Of a stretch of 64,000 bases of DNA, positions 16,182-26,257 are shown in pieces. The position numbers and the translations under genes are program-made. Source of the stretch: Arthrobacter hankyongi (GTDB lineage Bacteria > Actinomycetota > Actinomycetes > Actinomycetales > Micrococcaceae); contig NZ_JAKLTQ010000018.1 of NCBI RefSeq assembly GCF_022012395.1, positions 34,121 to 98,120 of the forward strand, given 5' to 3'. How positions within the stretch are numbered: the stretch's first letter is position 1; every line of letters starts with the position of its first letter. The notes beneath the pieces are model-generated. The model saw only the letters and a list, made by a program, of their open reading frames with translations. It searched no databases and was not told the origin of the DNA.

Positions 16182-18359
16182 TTAGTTGCCTGCAGCGGCG
16201 AGGGAGTCCCTGGCTGCGGCAGTGACTGCTTCTGCGGTGATGCCGAACTCCTGGAACAGGCGCTTGTAATCTGCCGAGGCGCCGAAGTGCTCAAGGCTGA
16301 CGGAACGGCCGGCGTCGCCAACGAATTCCTTCCAGCCCAAGGCCAGGCCGGCCTCGACGGAGACACGGGCCTTCACTGCGACGGGAAGCACGGACTCGCG
16401 GTAGGCAGCGTCCTGCTTGTTGAACCACTCGACGCACGGCATGGAGACGACACGGGTGGCGATCCCGTCCGCCTGCAAGGCTTCACGGGCCGCCACGGCC
16501 AGCTGGACCTCGGAGCCGGTGGCAATCAGGATGACGTCGGCCGGAACGGTGGCGCCGTCCCTGGATGCCTCGGCCAGCACGTAGCCGCCCTTGGCCACAC
16601 CGGCCGGGGAAGCGAAGGTATCACCCTCGGCTGTTCCCTCGCCGCGGGCGAAGGTCGGGATGTTCTGGCGGGTCAGCACGAGGCCTGCCGGGTTCTCATG
16701 GTTCTCCAGCATGGTCTTCCACGCGACGCCGACCTCGTTGGCATCGCCCGGACGGACGACGTCCAGGCCGGGGATCGCACGCAGGGTGGAAAGCTGCTCC
16801 ACCGGCTGGTGGGTGGGTCCATCCTCGCCCAGGCCGATGGAATCGTGCGACCACACATAGATGGACGGGACGCCCATGAGGGCGGAGAGGCGGATGGCCG
16901 GGCGCTGGTAGTCGCTGAAGATCAGGAACGTGCCGGAGAACGCGCGGGTCCGCCCATGCAGCGAGATGCCGTTCACGATCGATGCAGCCGCGTGCTCGCG
17001 GATACCGAAGTGCAGGACCCGGCCGTATGGATTGCCCTTCCACGCCTCCGTGGAACGGGAGGCCGGAATGAACGACGGCGATCCCTCGATCGTGGTGTTG
17101 TTGGACTCGGCGAGGTCGGCCGAACCGCCCCACAGCTCGGGCATGACCGGGCCGATCGCGTTCAGGACCTTGCCGGACGCGGCGCGGGTGGAGACATCCT
17201 TGCCCGCTTCGAAGGACGGCAGGACGGCATCGAGTCCGGCCGGAAGCTGCTTGGCTTCGATCCGCTCCAGCAACGCGGCACCCTCGGGGTTGGCCAACTG
17301 CCAGGCGGCGAAGGATTCTTCCCATTCCTTACGGGCAGCCGCACCGCGGTCCAGGACCTTGCGGGCGTGGGCCAGCACTTCCTGGTCCACGTCGAAGGAC
17401 TTGGCCGGGTCGAAGCCCAGCACCTCCTTCAGGGCCACGACTTCTTCGGCGCCCAGGGCCGAGCCGTGGATCTTGCCGGTGTTCTGCTTCTTCGGCGAGG
17501 GGTAGCCGATGATGGTGCGCAGCGAGATGATGGACGGCTTGGACGTCTCGGCCTTCGCCGCCAGCAGTGCGGAGTAGAGCTCGTGGACGTCTTCGACGTA
17601 TTCGCCGGTCTTGGTCCAGTCCACGCGCTGGGTGTGCCAGCCGTAGGACTCGTAGCGCTTCAGGACATCTTCGGTGAAGGCGATGTCCGTGTCGTCCTCA
17701 ATGGAGATGTGGTTCTCATCGTAGACCACCACGAGGTTGCCCAGTTCCTGGTGTCCGGCCAGTGAGGAAGCTTCGGACGTGACGCCTTCCTGGATGTCGC
17801 CGTCGGACGCAATGACCCAGATGGTGTGGTCAAACGGGGACGTGCCGGCAGCAGCAGCGGAGTCGAACAGGCCGCGCATCCGGCGCTGGGAGTATGCGAA
17901 CCCGACCGACGACGCAAGTCCCTGGCCCAGCGGACCGGTGGTGATTTCCACACCCGGGGTGTGCTTGTATTCCGGGTGGCCCGGCGTCAATGAACCCCAC
18001 GTGCGCAGCGCCTCGAGATCCTTGAGCTCCAGGCCGTAGCCGGAGAGGAACAGCTGGATGTAGAGGGTCAGCGACGAGTGGCCCGGCGACAGGATGAAGC
18101 GGTCGCGTCCCAGCCAGTCCGGGTCCCGGGGGTCGTGGCGCATCAGCTTCTGGAAGAGCAGATACGCGGCCGGGGCCAGGCTCATGGCGGTGCCGGGATG
18201 GCCGTTGCCGACCTTCTCCACCGCATCGGCGGCCAACACACGGATTGTGTCCACGGCACGCCGGTCCTCGGACGTCCAGTCCAATGTCGCTGCTTCGGGA
18301 TTTGACACTGCACGTGTCGCGCTGGACAAGGTCTGCGTCGCATTTGCTGTCGGATTCAC
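16182..18359 (-). CDS. tkt: Transketolase
   Basis: This 725-residue thiamine-diphosphate enzyme transfers two-carbon ketol units between sugar phosphates. The GTG at 18359 is chosen because a GAAGGGG site lies 6 bp upstream and [10 protein letters not shown] is a plausible leader; a longer frame from 18437 lacks a ribosome site. Motifs include [13 protein letters not shown] (51-63), the ThDP site [29 protein letters not shown] and [16 protein letters not shown]. It lies upstream of tal in the leftward cluster, 245 bp after pgi. Confidence 0.94.
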   Translation of the reverse strand: MNPTANATQTLSSATRAVSNPEAATLDWTSEDRRAVDTIRVLAADAVEKVGNGHPGTAMSLAPAAYLLFQKLMRHDPRDPDWLGRDRFILSPGHSSLTLYIQLFLSGYGLELKDLEALRTWGSLTPGHPEYKHTPGVEITTGPLGQGLASSVGFAYSQRRMRGLFDSAAAAGTSPFDHTIWVIASDGDIQEGVTSEASSLAGHQELGNLVVVYDENHISIEDDTDIAFTEDVLKRYESYGWHTQRVDWTKTGEYVEDVHELYSALLAAKAETSKPSIISLRTIIGYPSPKKQNTGKIHGSALGAEEVVALKEVLGFDPAKSFDVDQEVLAHARKVLDRGAAARKEWEESFAAWQLANPEGAALLERIEAKQLPAGLDAVLPSFEAGKDVSTRAASGKVLNAIGPVMPELWGGSADLAESNNTTIEGSPSFIPASRSTEAWKGNPYGRVLHFGIREHAAASIVNGISLHGRTRAFSGTFLIFSDYQRPAIRLSALMGVPSIYVWSHDSIGLGEDGPTHQPVEQLSTLRAIPGLDVVRPGDANEVGVAWKTMLENHENPAGLVLTRQNIPTFARGEGTAEGDTFASPAGVAKGGYVLAEASRDGATVPADVILIATGSEVQLAVAAREALQADGIATRVVSMPCVEWFNKQDAAYRESVLPVAVKARVSVEAGLALGWKEFVGDAGRSVSLEHFGASADYKRLFQEFGITAEAVTAAARDSLAAAGN

Positions 18360-18486
18360 ATTATCCCCTTCAAGTCGGTCATCGGCCGGTATAGGCCGCG
18401 CGGATGCTTCTGGTTGATATCCATAATCCCGAACCAAACGGGTAGGGATAACACTGTTTTCTGACGGTTCTGACTACACTTTCGGG

Positions 18487-18508
18487 CGGGGCGGGCATTT
18501 CCGCCCCG
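18487..18508 (-). terminator. GC-rich hairpin between pgi and tkt
   Basis: CGGGGCGG and CCGCCCCG form an 8-bp stem with a 6-nt loop, 128 bp upstream of tkt. It may end the pgi transcript. Confidence 0.35.
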
Positions 18509-18604
18509 GACTGTCCGGATGAGCGCGCGAAGAAGCGCAAGCGCTCCGACAGGCCATCACCACAATCTTCCGGCCTCCTGTCGGTTAGCGTGCCTGGCAT
18601 TGCC

Positions 18605-20238
18605 TTAGCTTCCGGTAACGGATGCCGCCAGATGGGGCAGGGACGAGAAAACGGATCGGAGTTGGTCAATGCCTGCTGCCCGGTCCGTCAGGTGCAGGCG
18701 CAGGACGGGACGGCCATGTTCGCCCAGCACCTTCGCGTCGCCGGCAGCCTGCGCAGCGATTAGCTCACCGAAGGTGAATGGGCGTCCGGGGATAGCAACG
18801 TCCAGGTTCGCAACCGCCGTGATCTGCAGGAACACGCCGATCGCCGGGCCGCCCTTGTGGAACTGGCCGGTGGAGTGAAGGAACCGTGGGCCCCAGCCGA
18901 AAGTCACCGGCCGGCTGCTCGCCGCGGCGAGCTCAGCCCGGATTCCCTCCAAGGGAGCGTAAGAGAGGCGGTCCAGGTAGGCCTGCACGCTCAGGTAGCC
19001 ATCCGGGCCCAGCCTGGCCAGAAGGGCCTGCACTGCGTCGGTGACCGTAGCGACCGGACCGAGCCAGTCGCCACCGCGGACTTCCACGGCGCCATCGGTA
19101 AAGGTCGGGGCAGTGAACCCGTGGTGCGCGTCCAACAACCCGCGGGCAGCCGCTTTCGCGGCTTCGACGTCGGGCTGGTCGAAGGGGTTGATGCCCAGCA
19201 GGCGGCCGGCCACAGCGGTGGCGAATTCCCACACCATCATCTGGTTGGCGAGGCCGCCGGCGATGGCGACCTCGTTCTCCCCCAATGCAACGTCGGCATC
19301 CGGGCTCACGAGCCGGACCACGAGCAGGTCCTCAGCGCCGGAGGTGATTTCCGGAGCATTTGGACCGGCGGCCACCGGCAGGACGCCCGTGCCAAGTTTG
19401 CCCGTGGATTCTGCGATAAGCTGCTCGGCCCAAGCGGGGAAGCCCACCATGCCCGAGCCGTCCTCAACGATGACGACCTTGTTGCGCAACGGGATGGTGC
19501 GCCCAAAGGCCAGGCCTAAGGCGAGACCGATGTTTTCGGCCGAATCCTGGTTGAGGATCCTGGCCGCTTCCTCGGCCTCGTCCAGGAATGCCTTGATATC
19601 GACGCCGGCGAGGCCGCATGGGACCAGGCCGTACGCTGTCAGCGCGGAGAACCGGCCACCGACGTTGGGGTCGGCGTTGAAGACCGCGCGGTAGCCTGCT
19701 TCCCGGGAAGCCACGTCCAGGGGAGTGCCCGGATCGGTGACGGTTATTATGCGGCGCTTGGGATCGATGCCTGCGTCGCTAAACGCCTTCTCGAACACCC
19801 GGCGGTGGGAATCTGTCTCAACGGTAGCGCCGGACTTGGAGGATACGACGATTGCCGTCTCCGCCAGCCGGACCGACAGGGCAGCGCCGACCTGTTCAGG
19901 ATCGGTGCTGTCCAGCACGGTCAACTGGACGCCGGCGGTTGCGGCAATGACCTCGGGCGCCAAAGAGGACCCCCCATGCCACAAAGGACGATGCGGGAGA
20001 CACCTTCGGCGCGCAGCGCATCGCGAAGTTCCAGGATGTCCCCAATTAGCGGTCGGGACATAGCCGGAGCCTCCACCCAGCCGAGACGGATCGCCGACTC
20101 AGGCTCAGCCTCAGCGCCCCACAACGTGTAATCCTTGGCGAAAATCCTCGTGGCGACCTTGTCATCGACCAGGCTGGTGATGTGCTGAGCGATCGCGTGC
20201 TTCGCGGCACCGCTGGCAGCGTAGGTGAGTGTTCCCAT
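18605..20238 (-). pseudogene. pgi: Glucose-6-phosphate isomerase, interrupted by a 1-bp frameshift
   Basis: The enzyme interconverts glucose 6-phosphate and fructose 6-phosphate. Translation starts at the ATG at 20238 (MGTLTYAASGAAKHAI), behind GGGAGGA. It runs to RIVLCGMGG, then shifts frame. The remainder (GGSSLAPEVIAATAGVQL to the stop at 18605) is in another frame. The break coincides with six C on the + strand at 19970-19975, where seven would restore a protein of about 544 residues. Everything else is well preserved, including FSALTAYGLVPCGLAG and KGGPAIGVFLQIT. This is either a recent inactivation or, quite possibly, a homopolymer error. Confidence 0.85.
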
Positions 20239-20737
20239 CTTGGTTTGAGTCCTCCCGAGCCGTCCCCCCGGGACGGAAATTACCGACGTGTTGGCGATGG
20301 TCGGGGCACTTGCGCTGAACGGGTCCGTACCCCAGGCGGCTACCGGGTGTGCTCCCCACATAGGTCCCGGTCTTGGAAAAGCCCGCCACATCCACTCTTA
20401 CAGCCGCATGGGCTGGGAAAAACTCCTCCATAAGGCAGTGGAACCTACACTTTTAGGTGGTATTTCAGCATCTGCTTCATGGAACTAACGGGGGCCGCTC
20501 CGATAAGGCTTCACTCCGATGTGTCACGATAAGGACCATGTGTAGCGTAAGACTCAGCGGCAAAGGCTGCCTTGGCCTGGGAGCATCCACGATGACTGGA
20601 GTTGATCGCAGGCCAGGCCTCTCGGTGGTGACGTTGCCGGTTACCTTCGGCCGCGGTCACCGCCGTCCTCGTCCGGCGGCGGGCCCGCAGGGCATTGCCG
20701 ATCGCACGGCCGCTCGCCCAGCGAAGCGGGGTGGGTG
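20239..20737. other. Divergent intergenic region, pgi and HAD phosphatase
   Basis: About 500 bp between two divergent genes should hold both promoters. The pgi ribosome site (GGGAGGA in reverse) is close to 20250. Upstream extensions of the pgi frame have no conserved sequence. No repeat, RNA gene or operator was recognised. Confidence 0.4.
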
Positions 20738-21574
20738 ATGACCGCCCGTTTTTGGTCCTCGATCCCCCGCACGTCTCACGATGTGCGGCTGGTGGTCTCC
20801 GATCTGGACGGCACGCTGCTGGCCGGTGACGGTGCCGTTCCGGCGACATTCTGGCCACTGCTGGAGCGGATGAACGCCCGCGGCATCACATTCGTGCCCG
20901 CCAGCGGCCGCCAGTACGCCACCTTGGCCCGGATGTTCGCCCAAGCACCGGCAGGAACCCCCTTCATCGCCGAGAACGGCACCCTCGTTGTCCGCGACGG
21001 GGACGTGCTCTGCGCCACCTGCATCGATGTGCCCACAGTCAAGGACGTCATCCACAAGGTACGCGACGCAACGGAACCGGCCCGCGATCTTGGCCTGGTC
21101 GTCTGCGGCCGCCGCAGCGCCTATATCGAACGACGCGACACGGAATTTATCACCGAGGCAGAAAGATACTACGCCCAGCTCACCGCGGTCGGGGACCTGA
21201 CCACGGTCACCGATGATGTCCTCAAGCTCGCGATCTACGACCTCGCCGGTGTCGAGTCCACCACGAGAAGCATCTTCGCTCCGCTGGAGGCCAGCCATCA
21301 GATCGCCGTCTCCGGTAAGCATTGGATCGATATCATGCCCCAGGGTGCCAACAAGGGACGCGCCGTGCAGCAACTCCAACAGGCTCTGGGCGTGACGGCC
21401 GCACAAACGGCCGTGTTCGGCGACTACCTGAACGACCTCGAAATGCTCGACCACGCCGACCTGTCGTTCGCCATGGGCAACGCGCACCCGCTCGTGCGTT
21501 CCCGCGCCCGCTACATCGCACCGACAAACGAGGAACACGGCGTCGTGACCGCCCTCTCCCATCTGCTCAGCTAA
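20738..21574 (+). CDS. HAD-superfamily hydrolase, Cof-type (subfamily IIB)
   Basis: This 278-residue phosphatase has the HAD motifs: motif I SDLDGTLL (nucleophile Asp22, Asp24), motif II PASGRQ, Lys in MPQGANKGRA and motif IV FGDYLNDLEM. The roughly 90-residue cap between them places it in subfamily IIB, which acts on sugar phosphates and nucleotide-like compounds. Its position between pgi and pyk suggests a sugar-phosphate phosphatase, but substrate is inferred only from context. The start is ATG, with an in-frame GTG one codon upstream. Confidence 0.8.
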   Translation: MTARFWSSIPRTSHDVRLVVSDLDGTLLAGDGAVPATFWPLLERMNARGITFVPASGRQYATLARMFAQAPAGTPFIAENGTLVVRDGDVLCATCIDVPTVKDVIHKVRDATEPARDLGLVVCGRRSAYIERRDTEFITEAERYYAQLTAVGDLTTVTDDVLKLAIYDLAGVESTTRSIFAPLEASHQIAVSGKHWIDIMPQGANKGRAVQQLQQALGVTAAQTAVFGDYLNDLEMLDHADLSFAMGNAHPLVRSRARYIAPTNEEHGVVTALSHLLS

Positions 21575-21581
21575 GCAGATG
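21560..21581. terminator. Hairpin overlapping the HAD gene stop codon
   Basis: CATCTGCT and AGCAGATG pair around a 6-nt loop, and GCCCTC/GAGGGC can extend the stem over a bulge. It lies between the convergent HAD and pyk genes and could serve both. Confidence 0.4.
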
Positions 21582-21659
21582 AGGGCGCCCGGAGGGCCTC
21601 GGGCATGCTGCGGACCCGCCCCGAAAGTGACGGGACGGCCTGGGGCAACCAGGTAGAGT

Positions 21660-23093
21660 TCAGCGAACCAGGCCGGCATCTCCGAGGTCGCCGACTTTAT
21701 GGGCTTTGACAAGGTTCGTGGATCCGGCCACGCCGGGCGGGGATCCGGCGGCGATCACCACGAGTTCGCCGGGCAGCGCCAGTTCCTTCTCCAGCAGCAC
21801 ACGGTCCACCTGGCGGGTCATCTCATCGGTGTGGGCAGCCTCTTCGGCCAGCATCGGCTGGATGCCCCACACCAGTGCCAACTGGTTGCGGACCTGCTCG
21901 GTGGGCGAGAAGGCCAGGACCGGGCGGGTTGGCCGGAGCCGGGAGAGCCGCCGGGCGGTATCGCCGGACTGGGTGAAGGCGCAGATGGTCCGGGCCTCCA
22001 GCTGGGACGCGATCTCCACGGCAGCGCGGGTAATCGCACCGGCACGCGTCCTGGGCTCGCTACCCAGGGGCGGGATCCGGTCGAGTCCGTGCTCCTCAGT
22101 GGATTCCATGATCCGGGCCATGGTCCGCACGGTCTCCACGGGGTACCTGCCCACGCTCGTTTCGCCCGAGAGCATAACGGCGTCCGCGCCGTCGAGCACA
22201 GCGTTGGCACAGTCGGAAGCCTCGGCGCGGGTAGGCCTCGGGTTCTCGATCATGGATTCGAGCACCTGGGTGGCAACGATCACCGGCTTGGCCCACCGGC
22301 GGGCCAATTCGACCGCGCGCTTCTGGACCACGGGCACGTCCTCGAGAGGCAGCTCCACGCCCAAGTCACCCCGGGCCACCATGATCCCGTCGAAGGCATC
22401 GACGATTTCCTCCAGCGCATCCACGCCCTGCGGCTTCTCGATCTTCGCGATTACCGGAGCCCGGCGGCCCTCCTCCTCCATGATCTCGTGCACCCGGGTG
22501 ACGTCGGCGGCACTTCGCACGAAGGACAGGGCGATGAAGTCCGCGCCGCGGCGGATGGCCCAGCGCAGGTCCTCTTCATCCTTCACGCTCAGGGCCGGCA
22601 CATTGACGGCCACGCCGGGAAGATTGATGCCCTTGTTGTTCGACACGGTCCCGGCCACCGTCACCTCGGCGACGACATCAGTAGCGGTGACCTCAATGGC
22701 GCGCAGGGCCACCTTGCCGTCGTCGATCAGCAGGGTGTCCCCGGGGCGGACGTCCTGGGGCAGGCCCTTGTGGGTCGTGGAGCACAACTGCGCGGTGCCC
22801 TCCACATCGTCCGTCGTGATGGTGAAGGTATCCCCGGCTGAGAGGATGTGCGGGCCTTCCGCGAAACGTCCCAGCCGGATCTTCGGGCCCTGCAGGTCCG
22901 CCATCACGGCGACGGTGCGGCCCAGCTCGGCCGCGGCCTTGCGGACGTTGATGTACGTGTTGTCGTGTACGGCGTGGTCGCCGTGGCTCATGTTCATACG
23001 CACCACATCCACGCCAGCCTCGATAACCGCCAGCGTGTTGTCGTAACTAGCCACCGAGGGGCCGAAAGTCGCCACGATCTTTGCTCGTCTCAT
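21660..23093 (-). CDS. pyk: Pyruvate kinase
   Basis: This 477-residue enzyme makes pyruvate and ATP from phosphoenolpyruvate and ADP. The start is ATG at 23093 (MRRAKIVATFGPSV); the upstream in-frame extension is not conserved. Motifs are VVRMNMSHGDH, MADLQGPKIRLG, VIAKIEKPQGV with the catalytic Lys, MVARGDLGVELP and KPVIVATQVLESMI, followed by a C-terminal allosteric domain ending near GSTNLVKAHKVG. It converges with the HAD gene. A palindrome about 135 bp upstream may be an operator. Confidence 0.94.
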   Translation of the reverse strand: MRRAKIVATFGPSVASYDNTLAVIEAGVDVVRMNMSHGDHAVHDNTYINVRKAAAELGRTVAVMADLQGPKIRLGRFAEGPHILSAGDTFTITTDDVEGTAQLCSTTHKGLPQDVRPGDTLLIDDGKVALRAIEVTATDVVAEVTVAGTVSNNKGINLPGVAVNVPALSVKDEEDLRWAIRRGADFIALSFVRSAADVTRVHEIMEEEGRRAPVIAKIEKPQGVDALEEIVDAFDGIMVARGDLGVELPLEDVPVVQKRAVELARRWAKPVIVATQVLESMIENPRPTRAEASDCANAVLDGADAVMLSGETSVGRYPVETVRTMARIMESTEEHGLDRIPPLGSEPRTRAGAITRAAVEIASQLEARTICAFTQSGDTARRLSRLRPTRPVLAFSPTEQVRNQLALVWGIQPMLAEEAAHTDEMTRQVDRVLLEKELALPGELVVIAAGSPPGVAGSTNLVKAHKVGDLGDAGLVR

Positions 23094-23754
23094 GAAACCT
23101 ACCTTGCTGTTGTTTGGGAAGTGCGGATGGCCGGCGGACTCCCTCCGGCTTAATGGACGCGGACGGGGGTGCAAATGTCTGCTTGAAAGAGGCCTGGAAA
23201 GCGCTACCTTCAACATGGAAGTTTATTTAGGGTGTTTATTTACACCCTAGTTTTATGACCGCTGGTTGGCTATCCCTTGGCATAAATTCGTTGTACGGAT
23301 GCGAACTGTCTGCGCTCTGCACCTGGCTTCCCGTCGTTCTGCCTCCCAGTCACAAGAGCGTCGGTGCCGGTCGGGGCGTTGACATCGACCTGACGTTTTC
23401 GCGACGATGGTCACCGACGGCGTCTTGCGGCTTTTGCCGGAGGGTGGGCGGCCAATCGGGTCGGCGGCGGGCGCGCTCACCATCAGCGCAGACTGGTGCC
23501 CCGTCGCGCCTCGGGGATTGCCGGTTCCGGGGTCTCCCCGACATCCCCAAGCGACAGCGTCCACCGACGCTTCGCGAGCACAGCCTTGACGACGCAAACC
23601 GCCGTCGGGTCCTTACCGCTATTCCATTCAATTCGTCCCCTCTTCGCCAACGCTGTCGAATGGCACCACGTGGTCCTGCGGCCCGGCCCTGTTCCGGGTG
23701 TGCCCGCCCTGCCAACCCTCACTGCGGTCCACCGAATTACCGAAAGGAAGTCCA
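23094..23754. other. Intergenic region, pyk and MaoC gene
   Basis: The first 160 bp should contain the pyk promoter (reverse strand) and include a palindrome at 23228-23249. The GC-rich part from about 23260 to 23740 has open frames on both strands, but none with a recognisable domain or ribosome site. It may be decayed coding DNA. The MaoC ribosome site AAAGGAAG lies at its right edge. Confidence 0.4.
23228..23249. promoter_or_regulatory. Palindrome upstream of pyk, possible operator
   Basis: TAGGGTGT and ACACCCTA are perfect 8-bp arms around TTATTT, in an AT-rich patch 135 bp upstream of pyk. GTTTATTTA also occurs twice here (23221 and 23234). This may be a regulator site; the regulator is unknown. 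Confidence 0.4.
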
Positions 23755-24192
23755 ATGACAACCACCGCTCCCGCCTTGAATCTGTCCGTTGGGCAGACGG
23801 CACAACTGTCACGCACCGTCACCACCGCCGACATCAGCCGGTTCACCGACATCAGCGGCGACCGCAACCCCCTGCACTACGACCTGGATGCGGCCCGCGC
23901 ATCGCGTTTCGGTGAAATCGTCGTGCAGGGCGGCGTCACCAGCGCGATCCTCAACGCGGTCGTTGCGGAGGAACTGCCCGGCCCGGGCACCGTTTTCCTG
24001 AACGTCAACTGGGACTTCAAGGCGCCCGTCCGACCCGGTGACGTCATCACAGGCATCGTCGAAGTCACCGAGGTTCACCCGGACAAACCGGTCACCAAGA
24101 TCAGAACCCAGGTCGTGCGCGACGACGGCGTCGTCGCGTTGGAAGGGACAGCGGTCTGCTACACGATGGCTATCGGCTCCGTGGAAGCTTGA
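23755..24192 (+). CDS. MaoC-like (R)-specific hydratase domain protein
   Basis: This 145-residue single hotdog domain contains FTDISGDRNPLHYDLDAA (25-42 region), with the Asp and His of the hydratase 2 motif, then VVQGGVTSAILNAVVAEELPG and FKAPVRPGDVI. Family members hydrate trans-2-enoyl-CoA or related thioesters. The ATG at 23755 follows AAAGGAAG with good spacing; an upstream in-frame start at 23698 is not conserved. No fatty-acid or polyhydroxyalkanoate genes adjoin it, so its partner pathway is unknown. Confidence 0.82.
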   Translation: MTTTAPALNLSVGQTAQLSRTVTTADISRFTDISGDRNPLHYDLDAARASRFGEIVVQGGVTSAILNAVVAEELPGPGTVFLNVNWDFKAPVRPGDVITGIVEVTEVHPDKPVTKIRTQVVRDDGVVALEGTAVCYTMAIGSVEA

Positions 24193-24819
24193 AGGCAACG
24201 CAACTGCGGCTCCCGGTCCATGTCGCCCGGCCCGGACTGCCGTGCTGCCCCGGTCACTTCGCCGCGCGCTCATCTAAAAATTACGAGCGGTGCCACGAAC
24301 AGCTTCCCGGCCGCCCACCCGGTAGCTTCACCCTAGGCTCGACTCTTCTTCATTTCCGGATCCATCAAGGCTCGGGGACCGTGGTGGCATTGATCCGCCG
24401 GCAGAAGTACTCGATCCGCACCGTGTCGCCCTCGGCCACCGTTCCGGGCAGTCAGGCGTAGGCCACGGACGACGCAACAGGCCTCGCTTCGAAGCCTCCA
24501 TCAGGGTAGTTGTCCTCCCCGTTCCCGGGAAACTTCCTGGCCTGGTGCCCGCCGCGACGATGTACGTCTCAATGGTCAAAGGGCTGGTCACAGCGCCGGA
24601 ACACGTTGTTCAAGAGGATCATGAGCCAGGTTTCCCCGCTGTTCCTCCGAACCACCAAAGCCGCCTGAAAACGTTGCGTTTCCGAGGTTCCGACGGAGGC
24701 CCCGCCAGCGAAGCCGTTGCCTGCCTTGGTGTCCGAAGTTCCATTTCCCCACCATGCTAGGCAGCCCGGCCTTTAGATCCATTGCGTAGTGCTACAGACA
24801 TGGTTTATGAATACTAAAC
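24193..24819. other. Intergenic region before the LysR gene
   Basis: In 627 bp no frame has a recognisable domain. The right end is AT-richer (TTTATGAATACTAAAC just before the ATG at 24820) and could be a promoter for a leaderless LysR mRNA. Nothing else was recognised. Confidence 0.4.
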
Positions 24820-25788
24820 ATGGAAATCGACCCGCGCCGGCTGCGCGTGCTGCTGGCCATTGCCCGCACGGGCGGAGTGCTGGCCGCCGCCGACGAGCTG
24901 CGGCTCACGCCGTCGGCCGTCTCCCAGCAGCTGAACAAGTTGGAGGACGAATCAGGGCATGCCTTGGTCGTGCGGACGCCGAAGGGATCGCTGCTGACGC
25001 CCGCCGGCCTGGCGATGGCAGAGGCCGCCGAGGAGATCGAACGCGCGCTCAACGCCGCCCGCGCGCGCATGGAAAGCGGGGCGGAGCTGGCCGGAGTCGT
25101 GCGGGTGGGCGGATTCACCAGCTTCCTGAGGACGATCGTGATCCCGCGCCTGCCCGAATGGCGCAGCCAGTATCCGCAGCTGCAGATCCGAATCGTTGAG
25201 GACGACCTTCCGGCGCTGATGCGGCTGCTCCGCCAGCGCGAGCTGGACGCCGTGGTGGTCGAACTCGACTCGGCCACGGCCGAGCAACGCTCGCTGCCGA
25301 CCGGCATGCTCGAGGAACCCCTGCTGGACGAGCCATGGAAGCTGGTGGTCCCCTCCGAGGCCCTGCTCGGCACCGAGAACGTCGACCTTGCCCGGCTGCC
25401 GCTTCCGTGGCTCGGTGTCGAGCCGTCGGCCGCCAACGCCGCGGTAATCGGCCGGCTCCGCCGGTCGACCGGCGCCCGGGTGGAGACGGTCCACCAGTAC
25501 CAGGAGACGCTCACCGCCCTCGCCCTGGTGGCCGCCGGGGAAGGTGTCGCCGTCGTCCCCGCCCTGGCGCTCAGCGGCGTCGTCCAGGACGGCGTCGACG
25601 TCCTGGACGTGCCTGGCCTCGGCACGCGGCGCATCGTGCTGCGGCGGTTCGACCGGCGAAACTCAGCCAACGGGCCGGTGGACACCGTCGCCCGCCTGCT
25701 CCGGGAATCCGTTTCGGCGTTCGATACGCTGGCCGTGGCGCCGCGGCCCGTGGCTCCGGCGCACCCTGAGCGCCGGGCACCGTCCTGA
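24820..25788 (+). CDS. LysR-family transcriptional regulator
   Basis: This 322-residue protein has an N-terminal winged HTH at residues 1-60 (LRVLLAIARTGGVLAAADEL, then PSAVSQQLNKLE). A periplasmic-binding-like effector domain follows (VVRVGGFTSFLRTIVIPRLP, ELDAVVVELD, VAAGEGVAVVPALAL). The C-terminal 20 residues are Pro/Ala-rich. No ribosome site precedes the ATG; a TATGAA box 8 bp upstream suggests a leaderless transcript. Its target is unknown. The small membrane protein gene converges on it and the MaoC gene lies upstream. Confidence 0.85.
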   Translation: MEIDPRRLRVLLAIARTGGVLAAADELRLTPSAVSQQLNKLEDESGHALVVRTPKGSLLTPAGLAMAEAAEEIERALNAARARMESGAELAGVVRVGGFTSFLRTIVIPRLPEWRSQYPQLQIRIVEDDLPALMRLLRQRELDAVVVELDSATAEQRSLPTGMLEEPLLDEPWKLVVPSEALLGTENVDLARLPLPWLGVEPSAANAAVIGRLRRSTGARVETVHQYQETLTALALVAAGEGVAVVPALALSGVVQDGVDVLDVPGLGTRRIVLRRFDRRNSANGPVDTVARLLRESVSAFDTLAVAPRPVAPAHPERRAPS

Positions 25789-25849
25789 CCGCCGCCGCCG
25801 CGCACCGGGCCGCTGCCGCGGACTGCCGCGGCGTGGCGGATCCGGCAAA

Positions 25850-26257
25850 TCAGGGGAGCTGCGGGACCATGCAGCCAGGACTGCGGTGCGGCTCGGCCAC
25901 AGCCTGGGCAGGCACGGCCCGGCCAAGGGGAACACCGGCCGCCTGGGCAGCCCCGAGGACCGTGGCCGGCGGGCATGCCGCGGATGCAGGATCCGGGCTC
26001 CCGTTCCCCCGGAGCTCCAGGCGGCGCCGGCGGTACATGCCGACCATGGAATGAACACCCAGGGCAGCCCAGGCCAAATTGGACGCCGCACTCGGCCAGG
26101 CTCCGTAGATCACGCAGGCAGTCCCGGCCATCAGGCCGCCGGCGGCGTTGAGAGCCGCATAGGCACGCGACGCCGAGGTGAGCCAGCCGCGCAACACCAT
26201 GGCGTACGCCATAAAAGTTCCGACCGTTCCCAACCAGCCCAGAACCGCCGCCAGCAT
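25850..26257 (-). CDS. CBU_0592-like small membrane protein
   Basis: This 135-residue protein has about three hydrophobic helices in its first 75 residues (LAAVLGWLGTVGTFMAYAMV, AYAALNAAGGLMAGTACVI, AASNLAWAALGVHSMVGMY), then a positively charged stretch (RRRRLELRG). The hydrophilic Ala/Pro-rich tail looks poorly conserved. SASRAYAALNAAGGLM and GAWPSAASNLAWAALG resemble the CBU_0592 family of unknown function. The ATG at 26257 is preferred because AGGGGAGA lies just before it. Inner-membrane location is predicted; function is unknown. Confidence 0.6.
   Translation of the reverse strand: MLAAVLGWLGTVGTFMAYAMVLRGWLTSASRAYAALNAAGGLMAGTACVIYGAWPSAASNLAWAALGVHSMVGMYRRRRLELRGNGSPDPASAACPPATVLGAAQAAGVPLGRAVPAQAVAEPHRSPGCMVPQLP

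Noticed and set aside
24328..24591. Reverse frame of 87 codons in the gap before LysR
   Set aside because: No start context, no domain and poor codon pattern; not supported as a gene.
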